The notes under the pieces are model-generated. The model made no database searches. It had not been told where the DNA came from and saw nothing but the letters and a program-made list of their open reading frames with translations. DNA of 64,000 bases from Clostridium moniliforme (lineage in GTDB: Bacteria > Bacillota > Clostridia > Clostridiales > Clostridiaceae): positions 310,001 to 374,000 of the forward strand of contig NZ_JAGGJZ010000001.1 in the NCBI RefSeq assembly GCF_017873235.1. The letters run 5' to 3'. Below are positions 1 through 8,375 of this stretch, piece after piece (position 1 is the first letter of the stretch; each line of letters begins with the position of its first letter). The position numbers and the translations under genes are program-made.

Positions 1-804
1 ATATTTAGTGCTGGTATAATGGATGCTCTATTAGATAATAATATAATGTTTCCATATTGTATTGGGGTTTCAGCAGGTATTGCAAATGCTTTTTCTTATT
101 TTTCCAATCAGAAGGGAAGAAATATTGATATTTTAGAAAATTATAGAAATGATAGTAGATATTTAAGTTTAAGAAATTTTTTAAAATGTAAAAGTATTTT
201 TGGGTTAGATTTTGTTTTTGATGAGATACCTAATAAATTACTTCCTTATGATAACAAAGCTCTTTGTAATTATAAAGGTAAAATTTTAGTTGGTGTAACT
301 AATGCTAAAAACGGTAAAACAGAATATTTAGATGGCAAAAAAATTGATAATAAAAATACTATGCTTAGAGCAACATGTGCAATACCCCTTTTCTTTCCAC
401 CTATTAAAATAAATAATAATTTTTATTATGATGGAGGACTATGTGATCCTATTCCTATAAGAAAGGCTATTGAAGATGGTAATGATAAACATCTAATTAT
501 ACTTACAAGACCTAAAAGTTATAGAAAAAAATTAGGTCGTGGAAATATTTTAGCTGCAAAATTAGTAGGAAGAAAATACTCTAACTTAAAAAATGCCTTT
601 CTAACTCGTCATGAACTATATAATAAAACAGTAAGGTATTGTGAAAAACTAGAACAAGAAGGTAAAGCAATTATTTTAAGACCATCTGAAGATCAAGCAA
701 TTAATAGCTTTGAAAAAGATATAACTAAACTTAAAGAAGCTTATAAAAATGGTTATGATCTTGCTATAAAAAGATTAGATGACATAAAATCTTTATTTAA
801 CTAA
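1..804 (+). CDS. patatin-like phospholipase, 5' end outside the window
   Basis: The reading frame is open to base 1 and encodes IFSAGI before the first ATG at 19. That stretch is the normal continuation of the patatin glycine-rich oxyanion loop, so the true start lies upstream and the Gly-rich loop itself is not visible. The fragment has the nucleophile elbow G-V-S-A-G (Ser about 18 residues after the first ATG). It also has the Asp of the catalytic dyad in Y-D-G-G-L, followed by DPIP, as in the YjjU/RssA branch of the family. These enzymes are Ser-Asp lipid acyl hydrolases. The substrate cannot be told. The gene converges on msrB across a shared terminator. Confidence 0.85.
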   Translation: MFSAGIMDALLDNNIMFPYCIGVSAGIANAFSYFSNQKGRNIDILENYRNDSRYLSLRNFLKCKSIFGLDFVFDEIPNKLLPYDNKALCNYKGKILVGVTNAKNGKTEYLDGKKIDNKNTMLRATCAIPLFFPPIKINNNFYYDGGLCDPIPIRKAIEDGNDKHLIILTRPKSYRKKLGRGNILAAKLVGRKYSNLKNAFLTRHELYNKTVRYCEKLEQEGKAIILRPSEDQAINSFEKDITKLKEAYKNGYDLAIKRLDDIKSLFN

Positions 805-821
805 AATTATATTTTTAGTTA

Positions 822-885
822 AAAAGCAAAATAATAAACATCAAAGAAATATTTTAAATTCCTAAGAGTTTATTATTTTGCTTTT
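822..885. terminator. bidirectional terminator, copy 1 of the GCAAAATAATAAAC stem
   Basis: An 18-bp perfect inverted repeat (822-839 with 868-885) has a 28-nt loop and lies between the convergent patatin gene and msrB. The stem core GCAAAATAATAAAC recurs at 44741-44809 and, shortened, at 61357-61394. The A-run before and T-run after the stem allow termination on both strands. Confidence 0.75.
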
Positions 886-913
886 ATATTTAAATTTATA
901 TTTTATTAAATCT

Positions 914-1360
914 CTATTTTATTAAATCTATATACTCACCATAGCCTTCACTTTCCATATCTTCTTTTCTTATAAATTTTAAAGCTGCAGAGTTTATACA
1001 ATATCTTAATCCACCAAGTTCTTCAGGTCCATCTGTAAATACATGTCCAAGATGAGAATCTGAATTTTTAGTTCTTACTTCTATTCTATCCATATTAAAA
1101 CTCGTGTCTCTCTTTTCATTTAATAGGCTCCTATCAATTGGTTTAGAAAATGCTGGCCATCCACATCCTGAATCAAATTTATCACTAGATACAAATAATG
1201 GCTCCCCACTAGTTATATCAACATAAATTCCTTCCTTAAAATTATCCCAGTAATCATTGCCAAAAGGAGGCTCTGTTCCATTTTCCTGTGTAATTTTATA
1301 TTGTAAATTTGAGAGTTCCTCTTTTAATTGTCTTTTACTTAATTTTTTATATTTTTTCAT
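914..1360 (-). CDS. msrB: peptide-methionine (R)-S-oxide reductase MsrB
   Basis: This SelR-fold protein reduces methionine-R-sulfoxide in proteins. Visible signatures are G-C-G-W-P-A-F (resolving Cys), D-S-H-L-G-H-V-F and R-Y-C-I-N-S (catalytic Cys near the C-terminus). The CxxC zinc pairs found in many MsrB proteins are absent, so this is the zinc-free type. No MsrA domain is fused. Two ATGs exist. The first (1366) abuts the AAGAGGG ribosome site, while the second (1360) sits 6 nt from it and is taken as the start, giving 148 residues. It is a monocistronic unit facing the patatin gene. Confidence 0.93.
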   Translation of the reverse strand: MKKYKKLSKRQLKEELSNLQYKITQENGTEPPFGNDYWDNFKEGIYVDITSGEPLFVSSDKFDSGCGWPAFSKPIDRSLLNEKRDTSFNMDRIEVRTKNSDSHLGHVFTDGPEELGGLRYCINSAALKFIRKEDMESEGYGEYIDLIK

Positions 1361-1505
1361 AATCATCCCTCTTTAAAATTTTATATTAAATGTTTATAAC
1401 TATATTTTACCCTATAATCTATGTTGTTATAACTAAAATTTATTATATCTTTTGCTACATAAATATAAAATTTAAAGATCTGTATAATTTTATATTTAAA
1501 ACTTA

Positions 1506-3227
1506 CTATAAATATATATCTGAAAATTCTATTTTCATTCTATCTACACCTAAATAGTCTATATTGTTAATTTCTGTTAATGCACATTCTAAATTATAAT
1601 TTTCATCTAAAATATCTGGTATCTTAACAATAACTTCAGTTCCTACACCAAGTTCGCTACTTATTTCTATATCCCCTTTATTTATTATTGCTAATTTTTT
1701 TGCAATATAAAGTCCTATACCAAAACCTTCACTTATTTTTGTCATTCTATTATTTATTATTTTAAATCTATCAAAAACAAATTCTAAATTGTCTTTTGAT
1801 ATTCCAATTCCATTGTCCTTAATTTTTATTTCCAACATACCATTTTTAGAAAAAATATAAACTTCTATTTTACCTGGATTCTCACTAAACTTTATAGCAT
1901 TAGATAGAATATTTAATATTACTCTTTCCATATGTTCTAAATCACATAAAATTATTTTTTCTTCAATTTGTGTATCAAAAATTATCTCTATAGATTTTTT
2001 TATAGCAATCTTTGATGCTTTAATACATATTTCTTCTATAAAACTTACTATTTCTATAAATTTAGGATTATATCTAAAAAATCCTGCTTCTATTTCTACA
2101 CTATCTATTAAATTATTTATTAACTTTATCATTCTAAATACATTATTCTGAGAAGAATTTATATAGTTTAAATAATCATACTTATTTATTATTTCAGGGT
2201 TTTTTATTTTAAAATTTAGAAGTTGTAAAGAAGTCGCAATTACATTTATTGGTGTCTTAAACTCATGTGATAGATTTGCAAAAAAATCTCTTTTAAGCTT
2301 ATCTAATTCCATTTCCTCATTCATTTTATTAGTAATATCATTTATAATAATAACTATCCTTAAAGTATTATTATTTTCATCTTTTATAGGATTGCTTCTA
2401 AACCAAGCCCATCTAATTTCATTATCCTTCCTAATTATTCTAGCTACTTTATCTAAAGGTTCATCATAATTTATATTTTTAAATAATTTTTTATCATCTG
2501 GGTGTATCCTATCATAAGCTACTAATACTTCATTAGATTCATTAATTTCATTAATACTTATTCCATATAACCTTTCAAAAGCATCATTTATAAATAGTAT
2601 TTTCTTTTTATCTTTAATTATAACTACATCATCTAAGTAATTAAGAATATTGAAAACTGCTTTTTTATTTTTCATGAATCTATTTTCAAATATTTTTTCA
2701 TAACATATATCATTAGAAATTCTAATATATTCTGAAATATTATAGCATTCGTGAAAACATGGTGTTTTTATATTTTTTTTATCTATTTCTCTAAATTGTT
2801 TAACTTTATCTAAATCATATATATCATAATCAAACTTATTTACTGCATTTTCTTTTTTTCTTTTTAGATGTTTTGAAAATTTTCTATTATAATTTTCATT
2901 TTTTAGTTTATTTATCTCTCCTAAATTATCTTTTTTATACCACAAAACAATATAATCTTTACTTAAGTTTTTTATTTCTAAACATTCTAAAACATGTTCA
3001 CTCTTATTATTTAAAATATTAATCAAATACTTAAGTAAATGCATATTAAATTTTAAAATTCCCTTTTCTTTAAATACTAATTGCATATCTTCAGTAATTT
3101 TTGTAATATCATAGTTACTTTCTTCGATAATTAAATCTTTAACTTTATTATTATCATCAATTATAATCTTACAATAAAAATAAGTCATCGACATAGTTTC
3201 TAATATTTCTCTACTTTTATTACCCAT
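1506..3227 (-). CDS. orphan cytoplasmic PAS-domain sensor histidine kinase
   Basis: The 573-residue protein has no obvious membrane segment. Residues 1-185 match no family I recognise. A PAS domain spans about 190-305. The HisKA dimerisation helix has the phospho-acceptor in F-F-A-N-L-S-H-E-F-K-T-P (H321). The HATPase domain has the N box (L-S-N-A-I-K-F-S, about 441-448), G1 box (D-N-G-I-G-I, 471-476) and G2 box (G-F-G-I-G-L, 501-506), so the kinase looks active. No receiver-domain protein lies next to it. In clostridia, orphan kinases of this kind often feed Spo0A; that role here is inference. The start is supported by AAGGGG 8 nt upstream. Confidence 0.88.
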   Translation of the reverse strand: MGNKSREILETMSMTYFYCKIIIDDNNKVKDLIIEESNYDITKITEDMQLVFKEKGILKFNMHLLKYLINILNNKSEHVLECLEIKNLSKDYIVLWYKKDNLGEINKLKNENYNRKFSKHLKRKKENAVNKFDYDIYDLDKVKQFREIDKKNIKTPCFHECYNISEYIRISNDICYEKIFENRFMKNKKAVFNILNYLDDVVIIKDKKKILFINDAFERLYGISINEINESNEVLVAYDRIHPDDKKLFKNINYDEPLDKVARIIRKDNEIRWAWFRSNPIKDENNNTLRIVIIINDITNKMNEEMELDKLKRDFFANLSHEFKTPINVIATSLQLLNFKIKNPEIINKYDYLNYINSSQNNVFRMIKLINNLIDSVEIEAGFFRYNPKFIEIVSFIEEICIKASKIAIKKSIEIIFDTQIEEKIILCDLEHMERVILNILSNAIKFSENPGKIEVYIFSKNGMLEIKIKDNGIGISKDNLEFVFDRFKIINNRMTKISEGFGIGLYIAKKLAIINKGDIEISSELGVGTEVIVKIPDILDENYNLECALTEINNIDYLGVDRMKIEFSDIYL

Positions 3228-3377
3228 TGAATTAACCCCTTTAATTCATTTTGTATATTTTTACATATTATGAGTGAATTATATTATTTGTTTTAATTTA
3301 ACACAATATGTTTATATGTGTTGTAACCTTTTTTTATATATGTTTTAACCATTTTGTTATTAATTCAACAAGTTTAT

Positions 3378-3412
3378 TTAAAATAAATTTATTAAATAAA
3401 AATTTATTTTAA
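3378..3412 (-). terminator. hairpin downstream of the ECF S-component gene
   Basis: A 13-bp AT-only perfect inverted repeat (3378-3390 with 3400-3412, 9-nt loop) lies just past the end of the gene at 3476. It is a possible terminator, but with no GC pairs in the stem and a weak U-run the call is tentative. Confidence 0.35.
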
Positions 3413-3475
3413 ATTATTATCTTTTTTTATTTTATTGTTATAATTTATCGAAAATTCTAATTAGTAATATTTATA

Positions 3476-4012
3476 TTAAACTACTTTTATTTTACGAACA
3501 AATGGTGATAATAAAAAAGCTAAAACTACTCCAAGTATAGCTTGAGCAGCATCTCCAGGAACATGAAATGCTGAATATATAATGCTTCCTAAAAATCCAT
3601 TAGAAGCACCGAGTATTAATCCACCCATAATTGCATTTCCTATAAAATATCCTATAACATCCACTATCCCTCCAGTTATAAAAGCAATTAAATAAGTTTT
3701 AATTTTATCATTTTTATATTTTTCTATAATTAGTGCAGTTACAAAAGCCATAGCTCCCTTTATTACAAATGTAAATGGTGCCCAAATTAAATAACCACTT
3801 AGCACATCAACTAAAGCCATTCCAAAAGCACCAGCTACTGTTCCATACTTTTTACCTAATAAAACAGCTGATAATAAAACCATACAATCTCCTGGTTGCA
3901 TAAATCCATTTAATGTAGGTATTCTTATTATACTTCCTGAAACAAAAACTATAGCAATCATAAGTCCAGTTAAAATAAGTTTTTTTATTTTATCATTTTC
4001 TGTATATTCCAT
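3476..4012 (-). CDS. ECF transporter S component (substrate-binding membrane subunit)
   Basis: The 178-residue hydrophobic protein has about six membrane segments. It shows the pattern of the COG4720/ECF-ribofla_trS family: Q-P-G-D near residue 40, L-L-G-K-K-Y-G, a G-x-x-x-A-L-V-D-V-L-S-G-Y block, and F-V-I-K-G-A-M-A-F. Such S components capture vitamins or precursors and share the EcfAA'T energy-coupling module, which is not encoded nearby. No riboswitch is visible in the 160-nt leader, so the ligand cannot be inferred. Family members include transporters for riboflavin, hydroxymethylpyrimidine and pyridoxine-like compounds. The start has a strong AAGGAGG. Confidence 0.85.
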   Translation of the reverse strand: MEYTENDKIKKLILTGLMIAIVFVSGSIIRIPTLNGFMQPGDCMVLLSAVLLGKKYGTVAGAFGMALVDVLSGYLIWAPFTFVIKGAMAFVTALIIEKYKNDKIKTYLIAFITGGIVDVIGYFIGNAIMGGLILGASNGFLGSIIYSAFHVPGDAAQAILGVVLAFLLSPFVRKIKVV

Positions 4013-4128
4013 AATAATTTCCTCCTTAGTTATAATTATAAAAAATAAATTATTATACTATATTAAACTATTTATTTTATTTTTTAATTTTAACATATAA
4101 ATAAATATTTTTTAAATGTATGCATACA

Positions 4129-4160
4129 AAAATAACCTAGATTTCTTTCTAGGTTATTTT
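4129..4160 (-). terminator. terminator of the heparinase-like gene
   Basis: The perfect 12-bp stem AAAATAACCTAG / CTAGGTTATTTT with an 8-nt loop lies 13 bases past the stop codon on the minus strand, with a U-run. Confidence 0.8.
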
Positions 4161-4173
4161 TAAAATTATTGAA

Positions 4174-7100
4174 TTATCTTCTCTTAATTAATATTCCTAC
4201 CAATACAGATAAAATTCCAAATACTAAAAATTTAGTTGAATCAGTTCCTGTCTTTGGCAAATCTTTTTTATCTTTATTATTCAAATAAATTTTATCACTT
4301 GAGTTATTATTTGAAATACTTTTTGTTTTATTTTTATCTATTGTGTTGTTATTTTTAGAAACTTTATTTGCTATTTCTTTATTTGATTTTAAGCTATCTT
4401 TATTAGGTTCTTTATTTTCTATATCATTTTTATTGTTAATTAGATTTTTATCCTCTTTATTTAAAGGATTATCTTTATCAATTTTTTCATTTTTCCAATC
4501 CTTTAGAGCTAATATCACAGGTTCCTTAGTTGGAATTTTTTCTCCTTCTATAAATGGAGACATCCATATATCAATGCTACCTTCTTTTCCCTTAACCTTT
4601 ACAACTAATTTCTTTATTCCTGCATTAGATTTTTCCTCTGGATTTTTAGTTAAAGAATAAGACTTAGCATCAAGTACTTCAAAAACTGAATTTCCTTTAG
4701 TTAAAATTTTTACATAAAGTCTCTTATTACCATCTTTTAATATAGCAGCCTTTCCACCTTCAACTAATTGAATATCTTTATTAGTATGCATTTGCCATGC
4801 TATTTCTCCAGGTTGTTTTAACTTATATTCATCTCTTATAAGTAATTCTTTTCTATTTATAAATTTTATTCCTCTTTTTATGTCTAAAGCTTCTTTTTCA
4901 TATGCCTTAGTCATATCAATTATTCCATAAGGACTCATAGTATTATTTAATCTACTATCAATTATTGGAGAGAAAGCACCAACTTCTTGGTCATAGCCTG
5001 AACCTGGATTTATTATTAAAGTATTATGACCTTCAGCTCTCTTTCTATAATAATTCCATCTTCTTCCTCCCTTTTCTTTTTCCCAATATCCTGGAAGGTT
5101 ATAATTTCCTTTTCCTAGGTCAAGTGCCCATCTAACACCTAATGAATCATAAACAAAAGAACCTATATCCAAATCACCATGAGGTGATCCATTTAATCCA
5201 CCTTTAAATCCAACAAAACTTGAATTAGGATCTTTAAAATCTTTTCTCATTGTTATAACAGCTTGTCTACTAGGATATGCTTTATCTAATTCCTTAGGAG
5301 CCTCTCCTTTGTATAAAGAAGGTTTATACCATAATAAATCATATACATTTAATACTGGATCTTTTTTTGACATATAATATTTATGATACCATGTTAAGTC
5401 TGGTCTATTTAATTCTTTAGCAAACCAAAGACTTAAATATCCAGCTGGTAATAAATCTTTATCATTATCTGAATAGTTATATTCTCCGTCTTTTCCTGTC
5501 ATAAATATTGGATAATCTGGTGTTTCTTTAATTCCAGGTGCATTTATAAATGGATTATCTCCCTTCATTGCAGAACTTACAGAAGATAAGAAATAAACTA
5601 AATATCTTGTTCCATAATCCCAATAAGAAATTCCTTCTATTGAATCTCCTTCTGGATAATATTGAGTCAATCCATTTTGAATAGATTTAAATGATTCTTG
5701 AACAATTTCTTCTGCCATCTTATCATGTTTTTCACCCATAATTGCAAGAGCACCAGCAGTCAATCCAGTATTACAAACAAAATTCCAATTATATCCATCT
5801 TCAACAAAGAAATGTGAATTATTTTTGTAATAATCAAGTCCTATACTTAAACAATTTTTAACTAAAGCATTTTCAATCATTTCTTTTTGTTTGTCATTCA
5901 TATAATCATAAAGCCAATCATAGCCTATAGATACACCAAAGGATGTCATAGTTGCATCTAAGAAATGTTGATAACTCCAATCAGGATATTTTAAACATAC
6001 ATTTTCAAGTTCTAAAAGAGCTCTATCTGCATATTTTTTATCTCCAGTTATTCTGTACATAAAAGATAAATCAACAATATTTTTTGATGCAGTAGTATCT
6101 AGTCTTAATCCATCTGGTTTATTATATGGAACTACTTTTGAAGTAAGTATATTATCTATTCTTTTCTTTAAAGTATTAAACCACTCTTTAGCATTTTTAT
6201 CTGTCTTAACAAGATTTTTTAGTGAATTAAAATCATCTTTTGATGCTAAAAGTCTTGGATGTTCATTTTTAACTAATGACTTAATTTCATTTAAAGAAGG
6301 AGCAACAAATATTCTTCCCTCTGCTGTTGTTTCATTTCCATAACTATCTTTAACTTTAACCTTAACAGAATCATATCCATTAAAGTCTTTATTTGGTTTA
6401 TAACTATATTTATCTTTATTAATAGTAAATTTCCCATTTTTAGGAACAGATACTATTTCAAAAGTTAATTTATCTCCCTCTGGATCCTTTGCATTAAAAT
6501 CTTTATCATTTACTAATTCATTTTCATTTAATTTAATATTAAAGTTTTTAAATTCAGGAGCTTTATTAACCTTTTCTATTTCTAAATCCACCTTATAAAC
6601 TGCAAAATTTTCATCTTTATCCTTTATAACTACTGTAAAACTATCTTTTCCACTATAATCTTTATTAGGATAATAAGTAAAGCTTCCATCTTCTTTAAAA
6701 TCCACATCTCCAAAAGAAGGATTACTTAACAATGAATAATTTATTTGTAAACCGGTTAATGACTTACCTTCTACTTTTCCTTCAATAGTTTTATTTTCCT
6801 TTCCCTTTAAAGTTCCTATATCATTTATTTTGATTTTATCTGATTCACCAACTACTACTGGTACCTCAATTTTAATATTATCACTTTTATGTTTTATAAT
6901 TATATTGCTTGTTCCATTATTAATACCTTTTACAACTCCATCTTTATCAACAGTTGCAATATTTGTATTTGAACTTTCAAAAGTAACATCCTTATCTGTT
7001 GAATCACTAGGATTGTATGTTAATGATAATTTTTTATTTTCACCTTTATTAATTTTAACTAATGTAGGATTGACTGATATTTTATTCAATTTAACATATT

Positions 7101-8232
7101 TAGTAATGTTTACATCATCAATCCAAACCTTACCTTCTGCATCATCATATAAGTATTCAAAAATTATACTTCCTATATTTTCTTTTGGAAGATTTATAAT
7201 ATAATCGAATTTCTTCCAATCCATTGTTCCATTAACATTTATAGATGCCATTCCCATAGGTTCTATTTTATTTCCTTTAGGGTCTTTATATTGAAGTCTT
7301 AAAGTAAGTCCCTTTCCTTTAAAATTTTCTGTTTTAATAAATTGACTTACTTTAATAGATTTTCCTTGTAATTCATCTGGAATATTTCTAATTGTTTGAT
7401 TAAGTGTTCCTCTACCTGTTTTTCCATTTATAGAGTTTTCAATCTTAACTGAAGATTTTCCTTCTTTAAAAACTGACTTATCAATAGTCATTGAAAGTTT
7501 ACTACTTCCACTTTCCCATTTACCCCACTTATCTGGAGTTCCATCAGCTTTTGCTATTTCAAAATTATTATTTTCTAAAATACTATTACCTTTATTATCA
7601 TCTTTAGAAGTCTCTAAAGATTTAACTGCAGTTAATGTTGGATTATTAAAATATACCTTTCCCGTACTATTATTAGAAGTATAATTTTCTATTTTTAATC
7701 CGCAAACCTCTACCCCACCTATTTTATCTGGTATATCTAGTTCATATTTTAGTTCCTTCCAATCTGAGTTTCCATTAACTTTAGGAGATAATTCAAATAT
7801 ATCAAGCTTTTGATTACTACTATTTACTATTTGTAATCTAATATGTGCTCCAACACCTTTAAAATTTTCAGTTTTTATCCATTCAGTAAAAATGTATTTT
7901 TTATTTAATTCATCTTTAGATAATTTAACTGTTTGATGTACTATTACAGGATTAATATTTTTATCCTTTAGATTAATAACTAATGAATTTGGTTCTTTTT
8001 TGTAGTCTTTATCGGATATTGAAATGTCATAATTATTTCCTTTTGCATAAACATTCCAGTAATCCGGTTTACTATCTAAATTTTCATCTAAGTATGTACT
8101 ATTTTTTACTAAGTTATTTTTTGTATTTACATCTGCTAATGCTAATGTGCCTGGCATAAATAAATTAAATAAAAATACAAAAGATAACATTTCAGCAATT
8201 CTTCTCTTATATTTACTAATTTTTAATTTCAC
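4174..8232 (-). CDS. sortase-anchored heparinase II/III-like polysaccharide lyase with two CBM-like and several Ig-like domains
   Basis: The 1352-residue protein has a signal peptide (about 1-34, hydrophobic SFVFLFNLFMPGTLALA). Two homologous CBM-like domains follow (about 37-202 and 216-378), which share the motif I-K-T-E-N-F-K-G-x-G. Next come a bacterial Ig-like BIG2 domain (about 385-461), two cadherin/tandem-95-like Ig domains (about 467-553, 557-644) and a heparinase II/III module (about 655-1240). Lyase landmarks are E-G-I-S-Y-W-D-Y (865-872), S-P-H-G-D-L-D-I-G-S-F (1016-1026) and G-H-N-T (1068-1071). A Lys/Asn-rich spacer leads to L-P-K-T-G (1325-1329), a hydrophobic helix and K-R-R. 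The likely role is cleavage of uronic-acid glycans at the cell surface; the substrate is inferred. The start is GTG, 6-7 nt after AAAGGGGGAG. It is monocistronic. Confidence 0.88.
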   Translation of the reverse strand: MKLKISKYKRRIAEMLSFVFLFNLFMPGTLALADVNTKNNLVKNSTYLDENLDSKPDYWNVYAKGNNYDISISDKDYKKEPNSLVINLKDKNINPVIVHQTVKLSKDELNKKYIFTEWIKTENFKGVGAHIRLQIVNSSNQKLDIFELSPKVNGNSDWKELKYELDIPDKIGGVEVCGLKIENYTSNNSTGKVYFNNPTLTAVKSLETSKDDNKGNSILENNNFEIAKADGTPDKWGKWESGSSKLSMTIDKSVFKEGKSSVKIENSINGKTGRGTLNQTIRNIPDELQGKSIKVSQFIKTENFKGKGLTLRLQYKDPKGNKIEPMGMASINVNGTMDWKKFDYIINLPKENIGSIIFEYLYDDAEGKVWIDDVNITKYVKLNKISVNPTLVKINKGENKKLSLTYNPSDSTDKDVTFESSNTNIATVDKDGVVKGINNGTSNIIIKHKSDNIKIEVPVVVGESDKIKINDIGTLKGKENKTIEGKVEGKSLTGLQINYSLLSNPSFGDVDFKEDGSFTYYPNKDYSGKDSFTVVIKDKDENFAVYKVDLEIEKVNKAPEFKNFNIKLNENELVNDKDFNAKDPEGDKLTFEIVSVPKNGKFTINKDKYSYKPNKDFNGYDSVKVKVKDSYGNETTAEGRIFVAPSLNEIKSLVKNEHPRLLASKDDFNSLKNLVKTDKNAKEWFNTLKKRIDNILTSKVVPYNKPDGLRLDTTASKNIVDLSFMYRITGDKKYADRALLELENVCLKYPDWSYQHFLDATMTSFGVSIGYDWLYDYMNDKQKEMIENALVKNCLSIGLDYYKNNSHFFVEDGYNWNFVCNTGLTAGALAIMGEKHDKMAEEIVQESFKSIQNGLTQYYPEGDSIEGISYWDYGTRYLVYFLSSVSSAMKGDNPFINAPGIKETPDYPIFMTGKDGEYNYSDNDKDLLPAGYLSLWFAKELNRPDLTWYHKYYMSKKDPVLNVYDLLWYKPSLYKGEAPKELDKAYPSRQAVITMRKDFKDPNSSFVGFKGGLNGSPHGDLDIGSFVYDSLGVRWALDLGKGNYNLPGYWEKEKGGRRWNYYRKRAEGHNTLIINPGSGYDQEVGAFSPIIDSRLNNTMSPYGIIDMTKAYEKEALDIKRGIKFINRKELLIRDEYKLKQPGEIAWQMHTNKDIQLVEGGKAAILKDGNKRLYVKILTKGNSVFEVLDAKSYSLTKNPEEKSNAGIKKLVVKVKGKEGSIDIWMSPFIEGEKIPTKEPVILALKDWKNEKIDKDNPLNKEDKNLINNKNDIENKEPNKDSLKSNKEIANKVSKNNNTIDKNKTKSISNNNSSDKIYLNNKDKKDLPKTGTDSTKFLVFGILSVLVGILIKRR

Positions 8233-8340
8233 TAATACTCTCCCCCTTTAATATGTAGTACAAAGAAATTATATATCATTATTTAAACGTTATCAACAAA
8301 AATTTTAATATATTTTTAGTAAATATTTAATTAAAATAAA

Positions 8341-8371
8341 AAAAAGGAGACAGTTATACTATCTCCTTTTT
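8341..8371 (-). terminator. terminator of the PBP gene
   Basis: The stem AAAAAGGAGA / TCTCCTTTTT (8341-8350 with 8362-8371) has a U-run on the minus strand, immediately after the stop codon. Confidence 0.85.
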
Positions 8372-8375
8372 AAAA

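Noticed and set aside
4013-4128. TPP, FMN or other vitamin riboswitch before the ECF S-component gene
   Set aside because: None of the conserved aptamer blocks is visible and the space is too short and AT-only.
4343-4660. Open frame opposite the heparinase-like gene, hydrophobic, 105 codons
   Set aside because: It is antisense to the Lys/Asn-rich linker of a clear gene; the Leu/Phe/Ser content is what the complement of such codons gives, and there is no ribosome site.
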